A DNA stretch of 64,000 nt from Cellulomonas sp. RIT-PI-Y (GTDB lineage: Bacteria; Actinomycetota; Actinomycetes; Actinomycetales; Cellulomonadaceae). Shown here piece after piece: positions 55,800-64,000 of this stretch. Below the pieces are notes generated by a model that saw nothing but the letters and a program-made list of their open reading frames with translations, searched no databases and was not told where the DNA came from. A program made the position numbers and the translations under genes. The stretch is from positions 1 through 64,000 of the forward strand of contig NZ_JANZKP010000011.1 in the NCBI RefSeq assembly GCF_025642745.1. Direction: 5' to 3'. Position 1 is the first letter of the stretch. Each line of letters begins with the position of its first letter.

Positions 55800-56723
55800 A
55801 TGGTGCGTACCTCACGGATGGCGATCGGCGGGATGCTGGCGGCGGCACTCCTGCTCGGCGGATGTGTCCCGGCGGAACGGGGCGGGAGCGCGGACGACGA
55901 CCGGCCCGTGGTGCTCACCACGTTCACCGTGCTGGCCGACATCGCGCGGAACGTGGCGGGCGACCACCTGCGGGTCGAGTCGATCACCAAGGTCGGGGCG
56001 GAGGTCCACGGCTACGAGCCGACCCCCGGCGACATCGCCGAGGCCGCCGACGCGGCCCTCATCCTGGACAACGGACTGAACCTCGAACTGTGGTTCGAGC
56101 AGTTCGTCGAGTCGGTCGACGCCCCGCACGTGGTGGTCTCCGACGGCGTCGAGGTGATGGAGATCGAGGGGGACGCCTACGCCGGTAAGCCGAATCCGCA
56201 CGCGTGGATGAGCCCGGCGAACGTGCAGCTCTACGTCGATACCATCGTCCGGGCGTTCAGCGACCTCGACCCGGAGCACGCGGAGGAGTATGCCGCGAAC
56301 GGCGCCTCCTACCAGGAGCAGCTGCAGGGCATCCAGGACGACCTGGTCGACGAGCTGGCGGTGCTGCCCGCTCAGCAGCGCGCCCTGGTGACCTGCGAGG
56401 GTGCGTTCTCCTACCTGGCCCGGGACGCCGGACTGGACGAACGGTACATCTGGCCGGTCAACGCCGAGCAGCAGGCGACCCCGCAGCAGATCGCCGCGGT
56501 GATCGAGTACGTCCGGGCGAACGACGTCCCCGCCGTGTTCTGCGAGTCCACCGTCTCGGACAAGCCGATGCAGCAGGTCGTCTCGGCCACCGACGCGGTC
56601 TTCGGCGGGACGCTGTACGTCGACTCGCTGTCCGAGCAGGACGGGCCGGTGCCGACCTACCTGGACCTGATCCGGCACGACGCGGACACCATCGTCGACG
56701 CCCTGACCGGGGCCGGGGCATGA
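55800..56723 (+). CDS. mntA: manganese-type ABC metal-binding lipoprotein
   Basis: A 307-residue cluster A-I binding protein with lipobox Cys22. Predicted ligands are His70, His134, Glu200 (TCEGAFSYL) and Asp275; Glu at the third place and the lack of a His-rich loop are Mn/Fe-type traits, unlike the ZnuA in this window. AAGGAG lies very close to ATG 55800, so GTG 55803 may be the true start. Its stop overlaps the ATPase gene as ATGA. Confidence 0.9.
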   Translation: MVRTSRMAIGGMLAAALLLGGCVPAERGGSADDDRPVVLTTFTVLADIARNVAGDHLRVESITKVGAEVHGYEPTPGDIAEAADAALILDNGLNLELWFEQFVESVDAPHVVVSDGVEVMEIEGDAYAGKPNPHAWMSPANVQLYVDTIVRAFSDLDPEHAEEYAANGASYQEQLQGIQDDLVDELAVLPAQQRALVTCEGAFSYLARDAGLDERYIWPVNAEQQATPQQIAAVIEYVRANDVPAVFCESTVSDKPMQQVVSATDAVFGGTLYVDSLSEQDGPVPTYLDLIRHDADTIVDALTGAGA

Positions 56724-57460
56724 CCGCGGCGGTGGTGGTGCGGGACCTGAGCATCAGCTACGGACCGGTCCGGGCGCTGGAGGGGGTGGACCTCGACCTG
56801 CCGCCCGGCCGGGTCACCGGGCTGATCGGGATGAACGGCTCCGGCAAGTCCACCCTGTTCAAGGCGCTGATGGGACTGGTCCGCCCCGACAGCGGCACGG
56901 TGCTGCTGGACGGGGCCGACCCGCACACGGCGCGGCGGCGTGGGCTGGTCGGTTACGTCCCGCAGAGCGAGGAGGTGGACTGGAGCTTCCCGGTCGACGT
57001 CCGGGACGTGGTGATGATGGGCCGGTACGGCCGGCAGGGCCCCACCCGCCGGGCGCGCGACGCAGACCGCGCGGCCGTGGCCGACGCGCTGGACCGGGTC
57101 GAACTCACCGGGCTGGCCGGCCGGCAGATCGGACAGCTCTCCGGCGGCCAGCGCAAGCGGGCGTTCGTGGCCCGCGGCATCGCCCAGGGCGCGCGGATCC
57201 TGCTGCTCGACGAGCCCTTCGCCGGGGTCGACAAGCGCAGCGAGGCGACCGTCGTCCGCCTGCTGCGCGAGCTGGCCGACGACGGCTGCACGGTGGTGGT
57301 CTCGACCCACGACCTGCACGCGCTGCCGCAGCTCGCCGACCAGGCGGTGCTCCTGCTCCGCCGGGTGCTGTTCCGCGGCACGGTGGCCGAGGCGCTGCGG
57401 CCGGAGACGCTGGCCCGCGCCTTCGGCCTCGACGTGCTCGGCCGGGGGACGGCGGCATGA
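56720..57460 (+). CDS. mntB: metal ABC transporter ATPase
   Basis: A 246-residue ATPase. Walker A GMNGSGKST, the family segment VPQSEEVDWSFPV, signature QLSGGQRKR, Walker B LLLDEPFAG and VVSTHDL are all seen. ATG 56720 is coupled to the binding-protein stop; a longer frame from upstream lies out of frame inside that gene. The segment after Walker A is typical of Mn/Zn importers. Confidence 0.92.
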   Translation: MTAAVVVRDLSISYGPVRALEGVDLDLPPGRVTGLIGMNGSGKSTLFKALMGLVRPDSGTVLLDGADPHTARRRGLVGYVPQSEEVDWSFPVDVRDVVMMGRYGRQGPTRRARDADRAAVADALDRVELTGLAGRQIGQLSGGQRKRAFVARGIAQGARILLLDEPFAGVDKRSEATVVRLLRELADDGCTVVVSTHDLHALPQLADQAVLLLRRVLFRGTVAEALRPETLARAFGLDVLGRGTAA

Positions 57461-58338
57461 GCGTCCTCGACCTGCTCCTCGAGCCGCTGCAGTACGAGTT
57501 CATGGTCCGGGCCCTGGTCACGACCGTGATCGCCGCCGTGGTCTGCGCCGTGCTGTCCTGCTGGCTGGTGCTGATCGGCTGGTCCCTGATGGGTGACGCC
57601 GTCTCGCACGCCGTGCTGCCGGGAGTGGTGCTGGCCTACGTGCTCGGCGTCCCGTTCGCGCTCGGCGCCCTGGTCTTCGGCCTGCTCGCGGTCGGACTGA
57701 TCGGCACCGTGCGCGGCACCAGCCGGGTGAAGGAGGACGCCGCGATCGGCATCGTCTTCACCACGCTGTTCGCTCTCGGCCTGGTGCTGATCTCGGTCAC
57801 CCCGAGCCAGACCGACCTGAACCACATCATCTTCGGCAACGTCCTCGGCGTCTCCGCCGCGGACCTGACCCAGATCGCCGTCCTGGCCGTCGTGGCGCTC
57901 ACCGTGCTGATCCTCAAGCGCCGTGACCTCACCCTCTACGCCTTCGACCCCACCCACGCCCACGCGATCGGGCTGTCACCCCGCCGGCTCGGCGCCCTGC
58001 TGCTCGGACTGCTGGCGCTCACCGCCGTGGTCGCCTTGCAGGTGGTGGGGGTCGTCCTCGTGGTCGCGCTGCTGATCATCCCCGGTGCCACCGCCCACCT
58101 GCTCACCGACCGGTTCGGGCGGATGCTGGTGCTCGCCCCGGCCCTGGCCGCGATCTCCGCGGTGCTCGGCCTCTCTCTCAGCTACTGGTGGGACGCCTCG
58201 TCCGGTGGGCTGGTGGTCGTGGTCCAGGGGGCGGTGTTCGCGGTGGTCTACCTGTTCGGCCCCCGGCACGGCGTCCTCGGCCGGCGACTGGCGGGTCACC
58301 GATCCGTCGCCGCCGGCGCCGGGCGGTCTCCCGGGTGA
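57457..58338 (+). CDS. mntC: metal ABC transporter permease
   Basis: A 293-residue ABC-3 permease with about eight membrane segments and the conserved SLMGDAVSHAVLPGVVLAY. ATGA overlaps with the ATPase gene. It ends the three-gene Mn-type importer operon and is followed by a hairpin shared with the convergent LRR gene. Confidence 0.92.
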   Translation: MSVLDLLLEPLQYEFMVRALVTTVIAAVVCAVLSCWLVLIGWSLMGDAVSHAVLPGVVLAYVLGVPFALGALVFGLLAVGLIGTVRGTSRVKEDAAIGIVFTTLFALGLVLISVTPSQTDLNHIIFGNVLGVSAADLTQIAVLAVVALTVLILKRRDLTLYAFDPTHAHAIGLSPRRLGALLLGLLALTAVVALQVVGVVLVVALLIIPGATAHLLTDRFGRMLVLAPALAAISAVLGLSLSYWWDASSGGLVVVVQGAVFAVVYLFGPRHGVLGRRLAGHRSVAAGAGRSPG

Positions 58339-58350
58339 GACGCGCGCCCT

Positions 58351-58383
58351 CGCCCGGACCGGGACCGGCACGGGGTCCGGGCG
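58351..58383. terminator. bidirectional terminator
   Basis: CGCCCGGACC (58351-58360) pairs with GGTCCGGGCG (58374-58383), loop 13 bases, between two convergent stops. Confidence 0.65.
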
Positions 58384-58395
58384 GGATGCGGGGCG

Positions 58396-60357
58396 TCACG
58401 CCCTGCTGCGGCGCCGCAGTGCCACCAGGCTCAGGCCGACGCTGAGCAGACCGAGCCCGGCCAGTCCGACCAGGACCGACGTGCCGGTGACGGCGAGCCG
58501 CGGTGCGGTGGTGGAGGTCTCGGCGGCGACCGGCGTGGGGTCGGGGGAGATGACCTCGGTGCCCGGGTCGGTGGCACCCTCGCCGTCCGGCGTGGTCCCA
58601 TCGACGCCCGGTGCCGGGTCGGTGGCGTCCTCGTCCGTGCCGGGCTGCTCGGCATCGGGCGTCACGGCATCCGGTGCGTCGGCGTCGGGCGTGTCGGCAT
58701 CGGGTGTCTCGGTGTCCGGCACCTCGGGGTCGGCCACGGCCACCACGGTCTGCGTCGCGGTGCCGCTGAAGGTGCCCCAGGCGCCGATCCCCGACGGGAC
58801 CGACCAGGTCATGGTGGAGACACCGGCGTCGGCGTAGGTGCGGGTGCCGTCGACCTGCTCGGCCTGCGGGCCGTCGACCACGGTGAGGGCGACCAGGCCG
58901 TTCAGGTCCCGCACGATGTCAGCGGTCGGCTCACCCACCAGCACGTCGGGCAGGGTGATGGCCTGGCCGTAGGCGGAGACGTTGACCAGGGTGGTCACCT
59001 CGGCCAGCGGCGAGAGGTCGCTGATCCGGTTGTACCCGATGTCCAGGTAGCTGAGCGCCGCCATGCCCGCCAGCGGGCCGAGGTCGCTCACCTGGGTCCG
59101 GTTGACGGTGAGGTTGGCGAGCGCGGGCAGGTCGGTCAGCGGGCTCAGGTCCGTGACGGGGAGCTGCCAGAGGTACAGGGAGGTCAGGGTGGTGAGGCCC
59201 GTGATCGGGGCGAGGTCGAGGAACAGCGGGCACTTGGTGATCTGCAGCGAGCTCAGCGCCGGCAGGTCGGAGAGCGGCGACACGTCGGTGATGTCCATCT
59301 GACTCAGGGTCAGCGCCCACAACGCGGTCAGCCCCGCGATCGGACTCAGGTCGGTGGCGGGCACGTCGGTGAGCTTGACGATCTGCAGCGCCGTCAGCCC
59401 GGCGAGCGGGCTCAGATCCGTGAGCTCCTCGATGCCCAGGGCCTCGAACGAGACGAGCCGGGGCAGCGCGGCGACCGGGTCGATGTCCGTGATCGGCAGC
59501 GCGACCACCTGGAGCTGGTCGAGGGTCGGGATCCGCTCCAACGAGGTGAGGTCGGTGAGCGGGAGGTCGTTCAGGCTGAGCTGCCGTAACGGCAGGCCCT
59601 CGAGCAGGGTCAGGTCGGACACCGGCATCGACCAGAGGTTCAGCCAGTTCAGCGCGGGCATCTCGGGGATCCCGGTCAGGTCGGAGGCGGCCACGCCGTT
59701 CAGGGAGAGCGACTGCACCGAGGTCATCCCCGCGAGCGGGCCGAGGTCGGTCACGGCCGAGTTGTTCAGGTGCACCCCCCAGGTCCCCTTGAGCTCGTCG
59801 ATGCCGGTCAGGTCGACGAGCGCGGGGTCGGAGCAGAAGAAGTCGTTGTAGTTCGTCGCCACCACGTCCATCGGGATCGACTGGTCCGCGGGCAGCTCGT
59901 CGATCTCCTGGATCGACGCGACCCAGTCCCGCACGCACTGGCGCAGCGCGGGGTCCGGGAAGATCTCCTCGTCCGTGCGTCCGTCGCGGACCACCTCGTC
60001 CGTGACCGCCAGCGACGACGCCGACATCGGACTCGGGCTCGGGCTCGCCGGAGCCTCGGCCGTCGTCGCGGCGGACGCGTCATCGGTCCCGGGCTCGGCG
60101 GTCGCGTCGACCGGCTCGTCGTCGGAGGGCTCCGCCGCCTGCGACCCGTCGTCGGACTCGTCGGCCGAGCGGGTCCCGTTGTCCCCGTCCTCGCGCGCGT
60201 CCTCGTCGATGTCGTCGTCGGTGGAGGTCTCGTCGAGGACGACGACGGGAGCCGGATCGATGTCGTCGGCCCGGGCGACGGAGGTGCCGCCGAGGCCGGC
60301 CAGCACGGCGGCGGTGACGGCGGCGCTGACGGGGCGGCGGAGACGGTGCAGGTGCAT
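58396..60357 (-). CDS. leucine-rich repeat surface protein with LAVTG sorting signal
   Basis: A 653-residue exported protein. Start ATG 60357 follows GAAGGA by seven bases; an earlier in-frame ATG has no signal sequence. Signal peptide (~1-33), an acidic low-complexity stretch (to ~125), then about fifteen internalin-like 22-residue repeats of the form LTDLSPLAGLTAL-like (about 160-515), an Ig-like region, a Pro/Asp/Thr-rich wall-spanning tail, LAVTG (621-625), a hydrophobic helix and RRRSR. The sorting motif matches class E sortase substrates, as for the other surface protein here. The LRR face probably binds a protein or polysaccharide partner. Confidence 0.9.
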   Translation of the reverse strand: MHLHRLRRPVSAAVTAAVLAGLGGTSVARADDIDPAPVVVLDETSTDDDIDEDAREDGDNGTRSADESDDGSQAAEPSDDEPVDATAEPGTDDASAATTAEAPASPSPSPMSASSLAVTDEVVRDGRTDEEIFPDPALRQCVRDWVASIQEIDELPADQSIPMDVVATNYNDFFCSDPALVDLTGIDELKGTWGVHLNNSAVTDLGPLAGMTSVQSLSLNGVAASDLTGIPEMPALNWLNLWSMPVSDLTLLEGLPLRQLSLNDLPLTDLTSLERIPTLDQLQVVALPITDIDPVAALPRLVSFEALGIEELTDLSPLAGLTALQIVKLTDVPATDLSPIAGLTALWALTLSQMDITDVSPLSDLPALSSLQITKCPLFLDLAPITGLTTLTSLYLWQLPVTDLSPLTDLPALANLTVNRTQVSDLGPLAGMAALSYLDIGYNRISDLSPLAEVTTLVNVSAYGQAITLPDVLVGEPTADIVRDLNGLVALTVVDGPQAEQVDGTRTYADAGVSTMTWSVPSGIGAWGTFSGTATQTVVAVADPEVPDTETPDADTPDADAPDAVTPDAEQPGTDEDATDPAPGVDGTTPDGEGATDPGTEVISPDPTPVAAETSTTAPRLAVTGTSVLVGLAGLGLLSVGLSLVALRRRSRA

Positions 60358-60780
60358 GGCAGTGTCCTTCGAGTGCGGCGGCTGAGCCGTGCCGCGGTGC
60401 GGTCGGCGTGCCCCGACCGATGGCCGCACCGTGCCGGGACACCCTCAGATTGCGCGCCTCCGCGAGCCACTCAGAGCCCGCGTACGGGTTTCCACGTAGG
60501 CGGTGCAGCGCCATCACCCTGGACGCGGCTCGAAGGTGTGCCACGCCACCGCGGGTGGGCCCCCGCCGCATCCAGGCCGGGTCGTCCCGGGCTGAGTAGC
60601 GCTACCGGAGTCGCGGGCGGTGAAGCACCTCGCGTGCGTGCTCGGTCTGCACGTCGTGCCCCCTGCCGCGGGTGAGCGTCAGCTCACGATTCCACCGATG
60701 CCAGGCAGCGTCGGGTCCGCCGTCCACTCCCCGAGAGCGCCGTCATGAATCCCACCGTCGTCGCAGCGTCGTGCCCGTGT
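60358..60780. other. intergenic region before the LacI gene end
   Basis: No supportable gene. Two palindromes stand out: GTAGCGCTAC (60596-60605) and GTGAGC-GTCA-GCTCAC (60672-60687). The second lies 94 bases beyond the LacI stop and could be a weak terminator. The promoter of the LRR gene must be in the left part, but I see no clear hexamers. Confidence 0.4.
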
Positions 60781-61779
60781 TCACGGAGTCTGAGTGGACG
60801 CCCTGACCATCAGGTCACCGGTGAGCTCGACCCGGCGGGTGCCGGTGCGGCCGGCCAGGAGATCGAGCATGAGCTCGGCGGCGATGCGGCCCGACTCCTC
60901 AAAGGGCTGCCGGACCGTGGTGAGCCCGAGGACCGTTGCGAGCGGGGAGTCGTCGAACCCGGCGACCGCGACCCGCTGGTCCGATCGCGTTCGGGAGGCG
61001 GCCAGAGCGCCGACCGCGATCAGCTCGTGGTTGCCGACGACGGCGGTCACCGAGGAGTCTTCGGCGACCCGGTCCAGGGCCGCACCGTAGGCCGCGGGGT
61101 CTTCGAGGTCGTCGATCTGCAGAGTGCGCAGTCGGCCGCCGCCGTCCTGCAGCGACGCCGTCAGCCCCTCGACCCGCAACATCCCGCCGGAGGTGTAAGC
61201 GGGAGAGCGCTGCTCCTCGTGGAGGAACACGGCGTTCCGGTGGCCTCGTTCGAGGAGATGCCGACCGAGCAGTGTGCCGGCGCCCCGATCGTCGGTCCGG
61301 ACCGAGGAACCCGGGGCATCGACGACATCGACCATCACGACCGGGGCGGAGGCGGTGAGGGCGTCGTGGGCCTCGCGCGTCAGGGGGACCCCCATCAGGA
61401 CCACGCCGTCGATCCCGGCGCGGACCGGCAGGGCGTCCAGCAGGGGCTGGTCGGCCGCCGCAGCGGAGGCGACATCGTGCACGATGACGTCGATGCTGGT
61501 CTCGCGCAGACGATCCAGGATGCCGGCCAGGCGTCGCCCGTACGAGGGATAGGACGAGAACGGTGCGACCACCGCGATCCCGGCGGTGCGCCCGCCACGG
61601 GTCACCCCGTCCTTGGACAGCGGCCGGTACCCGAGCTCGCGGGCGGCCTGGACGACGCGCCTGCGGGTCTCGGCGCCCACCCGTTCGGGATGGTTCACGG
61701 CCAGCGAGACGGTCGAGATGCTGACCCCCGCTCGCTCCGCGACGGAGTAGATCGTCCCGCGAGGCCTCCGGTCGTCCAT
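60781..61779 (-). CDS. LacI-family transcription regulator
   Basis: A 332-residue regulator. The helix-turn-helix (TIYSVAERAGVSISTVSLAVN) begins ten residues after ATG 61779; the longer in-frame extension reads through the divergent promoter and is rejected. The C-terminal effector-binding domain is of the sugar-binding type. It faces two esterase genes and very likely controls them and the transporter gene behind them. Confidence 0.9.
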   Translation of the reverse strand: MDDRRPRGTIYSVAERAGVSISTVSLAVNHPERVGAETRRRVVQAARELGYRPLSKDGVTRGGRTAGIAVVAPFSSYPSYGRRLAGILDRLRETSIDVIVHDVASAAAADQPLLDALPVRAGIDGVVLMGVPLTREAHDALTASAPVVMVDVVDAPGSSVRTDDRGAGTLLGRHLLERGHRNAVFLHEEQRSPAYTSGGMLRVEGLTASLQDGGGRLRTLQIDDLEDPAAYGAALDRVAEDSSVTAVVGNHELIAVGALAASRTRSDQRVAVAGFDDSPLATVLGLTTVRQPFEESGRIAAELMLDLLAGRTGTRRVELTGDLMVRASTQTP

Positions 61780-61874
61780 GTCGCCCGAGTGTAGGGCCGG
61801 CACACCTTGCCCGTCGGCCTCGACACCTCTACTCTTCAACTCATTCGATCGAAGTTCTTCGATGAGGAGTTCGG
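61780..61874. promoter_or_regulatory. divergent promoters and LacI operator
   Basis: Rightward: TTGCCC (61807-61812), 17-base spacer, TACTCT (61830-61835), then the palindrome TTCGATCGAA (61844-61853) over the expected start point, and GATGAGGAG before GTG 61875. Leftward: TACACT (61893-minus-100, i.e. 61793-61788) eight bases before the regulator's ATG. The palindrome is the probable operator. Confidence 0.65.
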
Positions 61875-62819
61875 GTGGATCCGTTCTTGCGCCACTGGCT
61901 CGAACGGGCGCGCGAGCTCGGGTCGGGTGGTGGCGGTGCGACGTGGCAGGAGCGCAGGGCATCGGCGCGCGTCCTGTCCGACCGCCTGGCCCTGGAGTTC
62001 ACGGCCGCGGTCGACCCGACTGCCCGTGACCTGGTCGAGGTGGGCGAGGTGTCGCTCGCCGGGAGGACGGCGCGCCGTTACCGTCCGGCTGCTCGCGGGG
62101 ACGAACCGCTTGCCACCCAGCTCTACCTGCACGGTGGGGGCTTCTGGTCGGGGAGCGTCCACGAACGCGTCAACGACCGTCTGTTGGCCGCCAGGTCCCT
62201 GCTGTCCGGTGTGCAGGTGTACTCGCTGGACTACCGGCTCGTGCCGGAGAACGAACCGGGCGCGGCCGTCGAGGACACCGTCGACGCGATGGGGTCCCTG
62301 CTGTCCGGCGATGTGGCCGGCGTGGACGTGAGCGGGGTCGGGCTCGGGGGCACCTCCGCGGGGGCGTCGATCGCCGCCGCGGCGTCGGTCCGACTCCGTG
62401 ACGCGGCGGCCCCGGTCCGGCATGTGCACCTCGAGGTCCCCGCCGTGTGTGTGAGGCCGGAGCAGGAGTCGGTGCGCGCCTTCTCCCGGGGGTACGGCCT
62501 GGACGATCCGCTGGCCGGCATCGGTGACCACCCGCTGCTCGGGTCCGACGCGTGGGCGGGTGCGCTGTCCGGCCTCCCCCCGACGCTGGTGATGACTGCG
62601 GCGCTCGACCCCTTGCGCGACGGGGGTGAGGTGTTCGCCAGGAGGCTCGCCCGTGCGGGTGTCGACGTGCGGGTCGTCCGCGGTCAGGACCACCTGCACG
62701 CCACCATCGGCTGTACCGGCGGATACCCCCCCGCGCGCTGGTGGCACCGCACGGCCGCCTCCGAGCTCGCCCGACACTATGGGACCACCGGCGCCACCGT
62801 CACACCGTGGACCGACTGA
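61875..62819 (+). CDS. alpha/beta-hydrolase fold-3 esterase
   Basis: A 314-residue hormone-sensitive-lipase-type esterase without a signal peptide. HGGGF (86-90) forms the oxyanion hole, nucleophile Ser161 sits in GTSAG, and Asp245 and His275 fit the triad. It starts at GTG 61875 with GATGAGGAG upstream. A regulator of sugar-responsive type and a second esterase suggest removal of acyl groups from a carbohydrate or plant-derived compound; this is inference. Confidence 0.9.
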   Translation: MDPFLRHWLERARELGSGGGGATWQERRASARVLSDRLALEFTAAVDPTARDLVEVGEVSLAGRTARRYRPAARGDEPLATQLYLHGGGFWSGSVHERVNDRLLAARSLLSGVQVYSLDYRLVPENEPGAAVEDTVDAMGSLLSGDVAGVDVSGVGLGGTSAGASIAAAASVRLRDAAAPVRHVHLEVPAVCVRPEQESVRAFSRGYGLDDPLAGIGDHPLLGSDAWAGALSGLPPTLVMTAALDPLRDGGEVFARRLARAGVDVRVVRGQDHLHATIGCTGGYPPARWWHRTAASELARHYGTTGATVTPWTD

Positions 62820-62837
62820 CCCCGAGAGGACTCCTGT

Positions 62838-63797
62838 ATGCCGTTCGACCCCACCGTCCGAGCCCGGTATCGCGCAGCCCTCCGTGCGGGAGGCGAGCGG
62901 ACGCGTGACCCTGAACGCCGCCGGGTGCTCGCGTTCGAGGCCGAGCGCGCCGCGTGGCCCGAGGTCGGTCTGCCGCTGCCCGAGGCGCGCCAGGAGGAGG
63001 TCGTCGTCCCGGTGGCGGGACATCCCGACGTGCGGGTGCGCATCGTCCGGCCCGATGACGCGGGAGCGCTGCCGGCGGTCGTGCAGTTCTTCGGCGGCGG
63101 GTTCCGGCAGGGCGGTCTCGACCACCCGTCGACCGACTGGACGAATCGCAGCCGGGCGCGGGACGCGCGGGTGGCGGTGGTCGCCGTCGACTATGCCCTG
63201 GCCCCGGAGCACCGGTGCCCGACCCCGGTGGAGCAGGGTCACGCGGTGCTGCAATGGGTGCGCGAGCACGGACCGGAGCACGGGATCGACGTACAACGGC
63301 TCGCAGTGGGAGGGCAGTCGTCCGGGGCCAACATCGCGGCCTCTCTGGCGCTGCTCGACCGCGACCGGTCTCATGACGGACCGCCGCTGCGTCTGCAGGT
63401 GCTCGAGGTGCCGGTGCTCGACCTGACGACCCGCCGCATGCGATTCGGTGCCCTGCGTCGGATCGGCGTCCCCGCGTGGGCCGTGCGTCGTGAGTACCTC
63501 GGGATCGGGCGGGACTACCTCGCGCGCGCCTCGCAGGCTCTCGATCCGATCGCCTCGCCGCTGCGGCACCCGGACCTGTCCGGGCTGCCCCCGGCCCACC
63601 TGCTCCTGGCGCAGTACGACGTGTTGCGAGGTGACGGCGAGGCATATCACGCACGCCTGCGTGCCGCGGGAGTCGAGTCCAGTGCGTTCGTCGGGCTCGG
63701 GCTCGGCCACGACTCGCCGGGGTGGCCGGGGACGCTGCTCGCCGCCCGTGATTGGCACGGCCACGTCGTCTCGGTGCTCCGGGGCCTGCATGTCTGA
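62838..63797 (+). CDS. second alpha/beta-hydrolase, FGGG variant
   Basis: A 319-residue relative of the preceding esterase. Ser161 in GQSSG and a C-terminal GHDSPGW His are present. The oxyanion motif, usually HGGG, is FFGGGF here (Phe85), an uncommon change. It lies 18 bases after the first esterase gene and its end overlaps the transporter gene by eight bases, so the three form an operon. Substrate unknown. Confidence 0.88.
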   Translation: MPFDPTVRARYRAALRAGGERTRDPERRRVLAFEAERAAWPEVGLPLPEARQEEVVVPVAGHPDVRVRIVRPDDAGALPAVVQFFGGGFRQGGLDHPSTDWTNRSRARDARVAVVAVDYALAPEHRCPTPVEQGHAVLQWVREHGPEHGIDVQRLAVGGQSSGANIAASLALLDRDRSHDGPPLRLQVLEVPVLDLTTRRMRFGALRRIGVPAWAVRREYLGIGRDYLARASQALDPIASPLRHPDLSGLPPAHLLLAQYDVLRGDGEAYHARLRAAGVESSAFVGLGLGHDSPGWPGTLLAARDWHGHVVSVLRGLHV

Positions 63798-64000
63798 GGC
63801 CAGGACGGTGGCCGAGGTCGAGGCGCCGTTCGCCCGGGTCCAGCGCAGTGGATTCGTGGTGGTCCTGGTCGCGGCCTGGTTCGGCGCAAATCTCGTCGTG
63901 GCCGGAATCAGTGGTGCGGCGGCCCCCCGTGCGCTGGCCGTCTGGGATCCCGACCTGAAGGACGCGCGCCTGGCGGTGGTCGCGGGCATCGGCGGGCTCG
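63790..64000 (+). CDS. major-facilitator transporter, 3' end outside the window
   Basis: ATG 63790 lies inside the end of the esterase gene. The 70 codons present show a short hydrophilic N-terminus, a membrane segment (GFVVVLVAAWFGANLVVAG), a loop with WDPDLKDARL and the start of a second helix (VVAGIGGL). This fits the first two helices of a major-facilitator protein. It probably exports or imports the compound handled by the two esterases. The family call rests on little sequence. Confidence 0.6.
   Translation, partial: MSEARTVAEVEAPFARVQRSGFVVVLVAAWFGANLVVAGISGAAAPRALAVWDPDLKDARLAVVAGIGGL

Noticed and set aside
58620-58730. CRISPR-like short repeats
   Set aside because: They are codon repeats for a Pro/Asp/Ala/Thr-rich wall-spanning tail, without unique spacers.
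60358-60780. c-di-GMP riboswitch (GEMM-type) before the LRR gene
   Set aside because: A few short similarities only; the conserved core and tetraloop-receptor parts are not present.

Overview
The window is very GC-rich, strongly G/C-ended in codon third positions and densely packed, with many ATGA/GTGA stop-start overlaps and many GTG starts. Gene content points to a Gram-positive actinobacterium of the Micrococcales, most like the Cellulomonadaceae: recO-uppS, single-chain glycyl-tRNA synthetase, leuA with a leucine leader, MalR-type LacI control of a maltose operon, LAxTG wall-sorting signals, and an FHA/kinase/MoxR/DUF58/TgpA cluster. The family-level placement is inference. No tRNA, rRNA, CRISPR array, insertion sequence or prophage was seen.

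Layout. 1-14057 (+): a translationally coupled cluster cut by the left edge: FHA protein, membrane Ser/Thr kinase, a 1953-residue extracellular Ig-like/FN3 protein, MoxR ATPase, DUF58 protein, TgpA-like transglutaminase whose catalytic Cys is Asp, and an RDD-FHA fusion. 14098-15976: leucine leader peptide, RBS-sequestering stem and leuA. 16159-17727: GGDEF protein. 18045-19558: recO-uppS, followed by a VOC-protein remnant. 19729-23034 (-): DedA protein and znuABC with a double Zur-like operator. 23127-28252: glyQS, two tail-to-tail YibE/F membrane proteins, dusB. 28358-36971: maltose/maltodextrin regulon (alpha-glucosidase and malR leftward; malEFG and a second GH13 enzyme rightward). 37001-41512: dgt, alcohol dehydrogenase, dnaG. 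41514-46570 (-): SNF2 helicase and a large LATTG-anchored surface protein with a possible thioester module. 46673-51953 (-): kdp operon with a broken kdpD, no kdpE, and an extra 27-residue membrane peptide ahead of kdpF. 52100-55692 (-): FecB/methyltransferase/FecCD/FecE uptake operon with a Zur-like site over its start. 55800-58338 (+): Mn-type ABC importer. 58396-60357 (-): LRR surface protein with LAVTG signal. 60781-64000: LacI regulator divergent from two alpha/beta hydrolases and a major-facilitator gene cut by the right edge.

How the parts work together. The first cluster looks like one phosphorylation-linked envelope system: a kinase and two FHA readers around a MoxR/DUF58/TgpA core and a giant exported adhesin-like protein. 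Metal acquisition is represented three times: a Zn-type importer (third ligand His), a Mn-type importer (third ligand Glu) and a FecBCD-type importer probably under Zur. The maltose locus combines import, hydrolysis and regulator, but encodes no transporter ATPase.

The most useful observations are the transglutaminase pseudoenzyme inside the kinase/FHA operon, a composition break in the 3' end of the giant gene, a leaderless promoter layout (-10 hexamer, exactly 6 nt, start codon) seen at seven loci, the leuA translational-attenuation leader, the decayed kdpD, and the Zur-like site on the FecBCD-methyltransferase operon.
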